Shown here: positions 42,120 through 45,157 of the stretch, piece by piece
Layout: each line of letters opens with the position of its first letter
How positions within the stretch are numbered: the first letter of the stretch is position 1
Assembly: GCF_014647515.1 (NCBI RefSeq)
Contig: NZ_BMPI01000084.1
Coordinates: forward strand, 1-45,157
From: Dactylosporangium sucinum
Lineage (GTDB): Bacteria > Actinomycetota > Actinomycetes > Mycobacteriales > Micromonosporaceae
Direction of reading: 5' to 3'
Length of the DNA: 45,157 bases
The notes under the pieces: generated by a model
The model's input: only the letters and a program-made list of their open reading frames with translations
The model's database searches: none
What the model was told of the DNA's origin: nothing
Program-made: the position numbers and the translations under genes

Positions 42120-42226
42120 CAGCGTCGGAGGCCGGCCTCTAGCGCCGCGGCTAGCGCTGAAGACGCCCACGCGACCGCCGAGCCGGCCGGCTGGCCGAGC
42201 TCCAGAAAGGCGGTCGTCACGATCAC
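42119..42226 (-). CDS. leaderless 35-residue leader peptide upstream of tuf
   Basis: The ORF starts with GTG exactly 7 bases after the TACTGT -10 box, the position expected for the transcription start. It encodes 35 residues, starting V-I-V-T-T-A-F-L-E-L-G-Q and ending with A-G-L-R-R. Its stop codon runs into the attenuator hairpin. There is no run of a single regulatory amino acid, so the signal may be general ribosome stalling (for example by a drug) rather than one charged tRNA. The distance from the stop to the tuf ATG is about 136 bases. I am not aware of a named family for it. Confidence 0.6.
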   Translation of the reverse strand: MIVTTAFLELGQPAGSAVAWASSALAAALEAGLRR

Positions 42227-42233
42227 GACGCGA

Positions 42234-42262
42234 ACAGTAGCGCGCCGCCGCATCGGCGGCAA
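42234..42262 (-). promoter_or_regulatory. promoter of the tuf leader, possible WhiB7/WblC type
   Basis: On the minus strand TTGCCG (42262-42257), a 17-base spacer and TACTGT (42239-42234) form a near-consensus housekeeping promoter. An A/T motif (TAAAT) lies 3 bases before the -35 box, which is the arrangement seen at WhiB7/WblC-activated antibiotic-response promoters. Transcription from it would start at the leader-peptide GTG. Confidence 0.65.
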
Positions 42263-42284
42263 CGGATTTACCTATGGCGTTGGA

Positions 42285-42307
42285 CACATACCCCCATGGG
42301 GTATGTG
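42285..42307 (-). terminator. 10-bp perfect hairpin after the FHA gene
   Basis: CACATACCCC (42285-42294) and GGGGTATGTG (42298-42307) form an exact 10-bp stem with a 3-base loop, directly after the FHA gene stop on the minus strand. It separates that gene from the tuf leader promoter 23 bases further on. Confidence 0.8.
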
Positions 42308-42308
42308 A

Positions 42309-43400
42309 TCACTTGTTGGGCAGGCGGATGGCGATCGTCGGGGCGTCGGCCATCACCGAGTTGGGTGCGCCGCCCTTGGCCACGTCCGCCGGCGGGCGAT
42401 CGGCGCGGCCGACGGTGACCTCGGGATACAGCTCGACCTCGTCCCACTCCCCCATCACCTTGGGCTCGTGGCGGCCGAGCTCGATCTCGCGCGGCGCCAT
42501 CGTGGGCGCGGTGCGGGCCAGGACGGCGGCGCCGTTGGTGCTGACGTCGGTCACCAGGACCATGCCGTCGCGCAGCTCCAGGCGGATGTGGTTGCGGCTG
42601 ACCCGGCGGGCGCCCTCGTCGTCGAGCCACTTGCCGATCGTCACGCCCTCCTCGGGCGCGCGGCCGACGATGACCGGCCGGGCCGCGGTGACCGCGAACC
42701 GGGTGCGCACCGTGCCGTCGATCCGCACCACCATCGGCACGGCCGGCGCGCGGACCCCGGCGTCGATGAGCCGCTCGCCGTGCCGCGGGCAGATCGGCGC
42801 GCCGCTGGGCAGGGCCGGCGGCGCCTGGCCGGCACCGGGGGCCGGCGCACGGCCGAACATGGGGCAGTCGCCGGCCGGGCACCGCCAGTAACGACTCAGC
42901 ACCGGGTGCGGCCGGGGCGTCGACCCGGTGACGGGCGCCAGCGCCAGCTCCATGCTGGTCGAGCCGCCGGTCGTGACGTAGACGGGGCCGGGGTGGCCGG
43001 GCAGCGGCACCCGGCTGACCACCGGCAGGCCGGTGAGCGCGGCGACCTCCCGCACGCGGGCGCCCGGCCGGGCGCCGGGCGGCAGCATCTCGATGAGGCC
43101 GTCGTCGGACCAGCGGCGCAGCACCATCCGCTCGTTGGAGGTGAAGTCGGTGTCGGACATCGCGCCGCGCTCGGCGACCGCGTAGAGCCCGACGCCACCG
43201 TCCCCGAGCTGGCGGCTCAGCGCATCGACGAAGAGCCCGAGGCGCAGCAGGGCGGCCGGCCGGCCCCCGTCGAGGTCGACGCTGCGGGCCCCCTCCACCA
43301 GGTCGATGACGCCGCCCGCGAGCAGCGGGTCGACGCTGAGTCGTCGCTCGATGGCGTCGAGTGCACGGCTGGTTTCGAATCGCACCCCGCTATCATGCAT
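42309..43400 (-). CDS. FHA-domain protein with central zinc-ribbon-like cysteines
   Basis: The product is 363 residues. Residues 1-165 are a mostly helical and mixed domain that I do not recognise. A cysteine cluster follows: C-P-A-G-D-C (about 175-180) and C-P-R-H (about 205), which may bind zinc. Residues 237-315 form an FHA domain with V-G-R-A-P, then S-R-N-H-I and D-V-S-T-N-G (the phosphothreonine-binding Arg, Ser and Asn positions). FHA proteins read Ser/Thr kinase signals; the partner kinase is not evident, though PknL is encoded in this window. The ATG at 43400 is likely; a GTG at 43385 is possible. Confidence 0.85.
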   Translation of the reverse strand: MHDSGVRFETSRALDAIERRLSVDPLLAGGVIDLVEGARSVDLDGGRPAALLRLGLFVDALSRQLGDGGVGLYAVAERGAMSDTDFTSNERMVLRRWSDDGLIEMLPPGARPGARVREVAALTGLPVVSRVPLPGHPGPVYVTTGGSTSMELALAPVTGSTPRPHPVLSRYWRCPAGDCPMFGRAPAPGAGQAPPALPSGAPICPRHGERLIDAGVRAPAVPMVVRIDGTVRTRFAVTAARPVIVGRAPEEGVTIGKWLDDEGARRVSRNHIRLELRDGMVLVTDVSTNGAAVLARTAPTMAPREIELGRHEPKVMGEWDEVELYPEVTVGRADRPPADVAKGGAPNSVMADAPTIAIRLPNK

Positions 43401-43627
43401 CAGCCGTCGACCGGAGCCGGGGCACGGCTCCGGACACGCCTTCACAAAGCCGCCGCCGGCCACCTCTGCGGCCGACGGCGGGCCTTGCGCCGCGCTCCCG
43501 GCGGGCACCCTTGGGGGGAGAGGGTGGGGGAAGGGGCCGGGCGCGGTATCCATGTCGTGACTGGTAGTGATGACGATAGATCACCGCGGCGTGGAGCAAC
43601 AGCGGTGAATGTTTGAATGAAACCGGC
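43401..43627. other. intergenic region upstream of the FHA gene
   Basis: This 227-base gap between two minus-strand genes starts moderately AT-rich (near 43560-43627) and becomes GC-rich toward the FHA gene. It should contain the FHA promoter, but no clear -35/-10 pair or hairpin stands out, and no convincing ORF is present. Confidence 0.35.
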
Positions 43628-44128
43628 TCAGCCGCCGCAGACCTTCGCCACCTCGACGAGGCGGTGCGGGGCAATGCCCTCGCGCTGCTCGACGGCGAGG
43701 GGATGGTCGGTCGGCTCCAGCTCGACGTACGGCCGGCGCCCCGGCTCCCGAGTATGCACCTGGGTCTTCAGCTGGAGCGTCTCGGGGTAGCCCGGGATGT
43801 TGTTCGACAGCCAGCCGAAGTACGGCGGCTCGGCCGTGCGCTCCGGGTCGTCCCACCGCTCGACGGCCCGCGCGAAGTTGGCCGGGCTGAGGCTGACCCA
43901 GACGTTGTAGGTCAGGTGGTCGGCGAACCCGTGCACCGGGATCTCGACCAGGCCGCGGATGAAGAAGTGCCGCTCCTCGAGCTCCGGAGCGTCGATGCAG
44001 CAGAGCTCCTCCTCCAGGAACGACTCGTCCCCGGCTCCGGGAGCGCCCCAGTAGTCGGGCGCGGAGAACGCCCACACGCTCGGCACGTCGCCGAGGTCGG
44101 TGCCACAACACGCACAGAGGAATGCCAC
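43628..44128 (-). CDS. DUF2199 family protein
   Basis: The product is 166 residues and fits DUF2199, a family of unknown function. The N-terminus has a C-A-C-C-G pattern (about 5-9), and a second C-C-I pair follows near 43-45. These four cysteines resemble a metal site. The central V-W-V-S-L-S motif (about 76-81) and the G-Y-P-E-T segment (about 113) are typical. The start is GTG 44128; the ribosome site is weak. It ends 12 bases before proC in the same direction. Confidence 0.82.
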   Translation of the reverse strand: MAFLCACCGTDLGDVPSVWAFSAPDYWGAPGAGDESFLEEELCCIDAPELEERHFFIRGLVEIPVHGFADHLTYNVWVSLSPANFARAVERWDDPERTAEPPYFGWLSNNIPGYPETLQLKTQVHTREPGRRPYVELEPTDHPLAVEQREGIAPHRLVEVAKVCGG

Positions 44129-44139
44129 GGCGTCGGATA

Positions 44140-44943
44140 CTAGCCCTGCTGGGCGATCTCCCTCGCGCGGTCACGGGCCGCCTCGAGCGCGGCCAGGAAC
44201 GCGGCGCGCACGCCGTGGTTCTCCAGCTCGCGGATGGCGTTGATCGTCGTGCCGGCCGGCGAGGTGACCGCCTCGCGGAGCTTCACCGGGTGCTCGCCGG
44301 ACTCGCGGAGCATCACCGCCGAGCCGATCGCCGACTGCACGATGAGATCGTGGGCCACCTGGCGGGGCAGGCCGAGCAGGATGCCGGCATCGGTCATCGC
44401 CTCGACCAGGAAGTAGAAGTACGCGGGGCCGGAGCCGGACAGCGCGGTGACCGCGTCCTGCTGCGACTCGGGGACGCGGATCGTCCGCCCGAGCGGCCGG
44501 AACATCTCCTCGGTCTGGGCGAGGTGCCCGGCGGTGGCGTGCGAGCCGGCCGAGATGGCCGTCATGGCCTCGTCGACGAGCGCGGGGGTGTTCGTCATGA
44601 CCCGGACGACCGGGGTGCCCTCCGGCAGATGCTTGGCGAAGAACGCCGTGGGCAGGCCGGCGCACAGAGAGACGACGAGCTTGCCCTCCGGCACCTTCGG
44701 CCCGATCTCGGCGAGCAGGGTGCCCGCGTCCTGCGGCTTGACCGCGATGGTGAGCACGTCGGCCTCGGTGAGCGCGGTCTCGTTGTCGACCACACGAATC
44801 CCGTACCGCTCGGCCAGCTCGCGGGCGCGCTCCGGCCGCCGCGCGGTGGCGATGAGCCGGTCCGCTGCCCAGCCGGCCCGGAGCAGCCCGGACAGCAGCA
44901 CTTCGCCTAGCTTGCCGGCTCCGAGCACCGCGATGACGTGCAC
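44140..44943 (-). CDS. proC: pyrroline-5-carboxylate reductase
   Basis: ProC reduces pyrroline-5-carboxylate to proline with NAD(P)H. The product is 267 residues, the usual size. The N-terminal Rossmann motif is V-L-G-A-G-K-L-G-E (about 6-14), and the C-terminal signature is L-S-G-S-G-P-A-Y-F-Y (about 165-174) followed by S-P-A-G-T-T-I-N-A-I (about 226-236). The start is GTG 44943 with a GAGAGGGA site 4-5 bases upstream. It lies just upstream of the DUF2199 gene and may be co-transcribed with it. Confidence 0.95.
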   Translation of the reverse strand: MHVIAVLGAGKLGEVLLSGLLRAGWAADRLIATARRPERARELAERYGIRVVDNETALTEADVLTIAVKPQDAGTLLAEIGPKVPEGKLVVSLCAGLPTAFFAKHLPEGTPVVRVMTNTPALVDEAMTAISAGSHATAGHLAQTEEMFRPLGRTIRVPESQQDAVTALSGSGPAYFYFLVEAMTDAGILLGLPRQVAHDLIVQSAIGSAVMLRESGEHPVKLREAVTSPAGTTINAIRELENHGVRAAFLAALEAARDRAREIAQQG

Positions 44944-44983
44944 GTCCCTCTCCCCTCCGATGTCGCCGCCCACACGATCTCAC

Positions 44984-45157
44984 GCCCACCCGGCCCGCCA
45001 CGTCCGCACCCCCACCCGCCGCTCGACACCCCCGGCACCCCGCTCCACCCGCCCGGCCCGCCACGTCCGCACCCCACTCGCCGCTCGGCACCCCGCTCCG
45101 CCCACCGGCCCGCCACGTTCGCCACCCCACCCGCCCGCTCGACACCCCGGCACCCCG
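44984..45157. repeat. degenerate GC-rich tandem repeat at the window edge
   Basis: About three units of 52-63 bases follow each other, each with GGCCCGCCACGT (starting near 44992, 45055 and 45107), then CCGCACCCC, CGCCGCTCGACACC and GGCACCCCG. Units are similar but not identical. The repeat runs off the window. No gene is visible in it, and the proC upstream region lies at its left end. Confidence 0.8.

Overview
The window is a 45 kb piece of a very GC-rich actinomycete chromosome. Third-position GC bias, GTG starts, leaderless TAnnnT promoters and gene content all point to the family Micromonosporaceae (Actinoplanes, Micromonospora or Salinispora-like); this is an inference without a database search. 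I see no transposase, phage gene, CRISPR array, rRNA or tRNA.

Layout. (1) 1-1952: a partial hypothetical gene and three overlapping membrane-protein genes. (2) 2210-9349: an SOS mutasome operon on the minus strand. It reads HEPN-domain protein, imuA', imuB, dnaE2, and is preceded by a perfect LexA box (TCGAAC-N4-GTTCGA). (3) 9426-10979: an AlkZ-like winged-helix protein and a divergent YbaK-type deacylase. (4) 10976-15372: a tightly overlapping carotenoid-tailoring operon (CrtA-like monooxygenase, GNAT protein, CruF hydratase, CruG-like glycosyltransferase, CrtD/CrtI-type desaturase). (5) 15356-18602: a CDP-alcohol phosphatidyltransferase, metF and a divergent XRE/TPR regulator. (6) 18859-26917: a block that parallels M. 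tuberculosis Rv2172c-Rv2178c. It holds a GGPP synthase (crtE/idsA), split lycopene cyclase crtYc/crtYd, an Rv2175c-like DNA-binding protein, the PASTA kinase pknL, nfo, ltaE and class II DAHP synthase. (7) 27361-30860: lpdA, corA, a TesB-like thioesterase and a small membrane protein. (8) 30955-34133: a membrane-anchored EEP phosphohydrolase, an OmpR-type DNA-binding protein without receiver, and a NYN/PIN protein. (9) 34240-39013: a four-gene operon (coiled-coil protein, iron-sulfur PD-(D/E)XK nuclease, protein with a C-terminal beta-barrel-like domain, SF1 helicase) that looks like a Dna2 enzyme split into subunits. (10) 39092-44943: acyltransferase 3, a cysteine-free DsbA-like protein, a divergent EF-Tu paralogue behind a leader-peptide attenuator, an FHA protein, a DUF2199 protein and proC. 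The last 170 bases are a degenerate tandem repeat.

How genes work together. CrtE and CrtYcd would make and cyclise the C40 backbone, and the CruF/CruG/CrtD set would hydrate, desaturate and glycosylate the other end. This resembles the split-cluster sioxanthin pathway of Salinispora; phytoene synthase and aryl desaturase are not in this window. The mutasome genes act together in SOS mutagenesis.

The strongest candidates for undescribed biology are three. One is the attenuator upstream of the second tuf gene: leaderless 35-codon ORF, then a 10-bp hairpin starting in its stop codon, under a promoter with an A/T motif just upstream of -35. The second is the split Dna2-like operon. The third is the HEPN protein with an intact R-x4-H motif leading an SOS operon. 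Two copies of a dispersed long palindrome (2006-2084 and 27015-27084) are also notable.
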